From Chitinophagaceae bacterium (GTDB taxonomy: Bacteria > Bacteroidota > Bacteroidia > Chitinophagales > Chitinophagaceae), in contig CANGIT010000008.1 of assembly GCA_947454155.1 (NCBI GenBank), positions 102,907 to 166,906 on the forward strand: a stretch of 64,000 nt of DNA, read 5' to 3'. The position numbers and the translations under genes are program-made. This document shows, piece by piece, positions 63,164 through 64,000 of this stretch (positions are counted from its first letter, which is position 1; each line of letters begins with the position of its first letter). The notes under the pieces were generated by a model, which was not told where the DNA came from, ran no database searches, and saw only the letters and a program-made list of their open reading frames with translations.

Positions 63164-63180
63164 GTTAATTCAGAATTAAC
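63164..63180. promoter_or_regulatory. 17-bp palindrome upstream of last gene
   Basis: Arms GTTAATTC and GAATTAAC around a single A: perfect dyad. A second, weaker dyad (TAACG/CGTTA, five-base centre) is at 63265-63279. Possible operators. Confidence 0.45.
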
Positions 63181-63528
63181 TTTAAATTCACACATACAAA
63201 TCCTTCATCCCTTTTCAAAACCACGTTTTTCCCCCTGAGAAGTACTGTTTTTATTTTTATCCATTAACGATCACCGTTAGTGTCTTATTTTTTTATTTTG
63301 AATGTAAAAAATTTTATGAAGGAAAACAACTACACACTCGCTCATTCAGACAGACAAAAAATGTCGGGAAATTTAATGCCACCAGCTGGCGATTTGCGAA
63401 AGCGAAAATGTGAGTTGCTTCAACACTCCATCGTAACGAATCAGAATACAACCATAAAAAACCAATTGCAATTCATGCAAACGTTCACAACCAAAACAAC
63501 CAGTTTCAGTCATTCAAAAAATGAGATC

Positions 63529-64000
63529 ATGAAAACAAGCACCAACAATTTCAGTCGCTGGATGGGCGGACTGATGATTCTGCTGACCGTTATGTTGCTT
63601 TCCGTTAGCAGCAACGTAAACGCACAAACGTATTTCACCGAAAGTTTCGAGGGCGACTGGTACCTCGGCGGTAACCCGCTTACTGCGGCTACCAATGCCG
63701 GTATCAATGCACCGAGTGGCTGGAATCAAAAGAGATTCTCAAATGACGCTGCTCCAGTTGCTTGTACTGGTGGTGCGCACGATTGGGGCCAGATGACATA
63801 TGCATCTTCTGCATGGCTATCTTCCAGTTCTTATCCAACAGGCTGTACTCCTTATGGTGGGTCTCCAACTACACCAACATTTGGTTCTCCTGCTATCCCT
63901 GTTCCGGATGGTAATAAGTGTTTGTGGTTCTATGATGGTAATACCAACGGTACTTCCAACCGTTTGATATATTCTCCAGCAGTAAATCTTTCTACAGCAT
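63529..64000 (+). CDS. Secreted protein, N-terminal part (choice-of-anchor-like; 3' end outside window)
   Basis: The frame from ATG at 63529 stays open to the window edge (157 codons). Signal peptide about 1-32 (MILLTVMLLSVSSNVNA|QT). The mature start TYFTESFEGDW ... APSGWNQ has the ESFEG...GW pattern of the choice-of-anchor J / cleaved-adhesin group found on T9SS-secreted proteins. The rest is Ser/Thr/Gly/Pro-rich. A T9SS tail would be expected beyond the edge. The frame is also open upstream to an ATG at 63316, adding 71 residues without a hydrophobic segment; 63529 is the more likely start. Confidence 0.75.
   Translation, partial: MKTSTNNFSRWMGGLMILLTVMLLSVSSNVNAQTYFTESFEGDWYLGGNPLTAATNAGINAPSGWNQKRFSNDAAPVACTGGAHDWGQMTYASSAWLSSSSYPTGCTPYGGSPTTPTFGSPAIPVPDGNKCLWFYDGNTNGTSNRLIYSPAVNLSTA

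Larger units (their letters stand above)
62244..63315. other. AT-rich, apparently non-coding region
   Basis: About 1.1 kb with many A and T runs. Short frames on the minus strand are Phe/Lys-rich and do not look like proteins. Identifiable items are a bidirectional hairpin at 62591-62624 and the palindrome at 63164-63180. It may be decayed sequence or the long upstream region of the secreted gene at the right edge. Confidence 0.6.

Overview
The window is 64 kb of a chromosome from a member of the Bacteroidota, most likely the Chitinophagia/Sphingobacteriia side. The signs are TonB-dependent receptors, a secreted multidomain protein with a type IX secretion (T9SS) sorting tail, promoters of the Bacteroidota type (-33 TTG/TTTG, about 19-21 bp spacer, -7 TAnnTTTG), many TTG/GTG starts without a clear Shine-Dalgarno, a long IspH, and a bifunctional ThrA. 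Homogentisate dioxygenase and proline dehydrogenase suggest an aerobic heterotroph. No transposase, integrase, phage gene or CRISPR array was seen.

Layout. 1-3.7 kb: two tandem GH3 beta-glucosidases (the first cut by the window edge), followed by a small unannotated EF-hand-like ORF and a CAP-domain secreted protein. 4.6-14.2 kb: a dense signalling island. On the plus strand lies FIST sensor - PAS/GAF histidine kinase - response regulator. Converging on it from the minus strand is H-NOX haem sensor - HNOBA/PAS histidine kinase - response regulator - REC/PAS/HisKA_3 kinase. A further stand-alone response regulator is divergent to the FIST gene. H-NOX is an established nitric-oxide sensor and FIST proteins include the haem NO sensor NosP, so the island looks like a paired gas-sensing hub. 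None of its seven proteins has a recognisable output domain. This is the best candidate here for an undescribed system.

14.5-21.3 kb: threonine operon thrA-thrB-thrC, a secreted L,D-transpeptidase-like protein, and dapA. 21.3-25.4 kb: rnz and a STAS protein divergent from clpC. 25.5-34.6 kb: cmk, ispH, a GH13 amylase, a DegP/HtrA protease, a LuxC-type acyl-CoA reductase divergent from a ferredoxin, a lipoprotein, ddl, a PASTA-domain protein and a rhodanese. 34.7-37.2 kb: a TonB-dependent receptor under a TPP riboswitch with an intrinsic terminator, back to back with an initiator tRNA whose promoter nearly abuts the riboswitch promoter. 37.3-44.5 kb: a lipocalin-like lipoprotein, era, der, an ECF sigma/anti-sigma pair, a TauE/SafE permease, ppa, crcB, two DUF4878-like lipoproteins and phoH. 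44.7-51.1 kb: a second TonB receptor, rpe, a TPR lipoprotein, a PD40 propeller protein and a metallophosphoesterase. 51.4-62.2 kb: hmgA, rpsA with a hairpin at its predicted mRNA 5' end, the large T9SS protein, a PlsC-type acyltransferase, an acyl-CoA thioesterase, proline dehydrogenase and a small membrane protein. 62.2-63.5 kb is AT-rich and apparently non-coding, and the start of another secreted protein runs off the right edge.

The intergenic spaces from 50 to 62 kb are unusual. They hold four different short tandem-repeat families: a 21-bp unit made of three heptads, an octamer array, a 380-bp heptamer array that is G-quadruplex-prone on the minus strand, and a 40-bp hairpin repeat. All domain and family calls come from reading motifs by eye; no database search was run.
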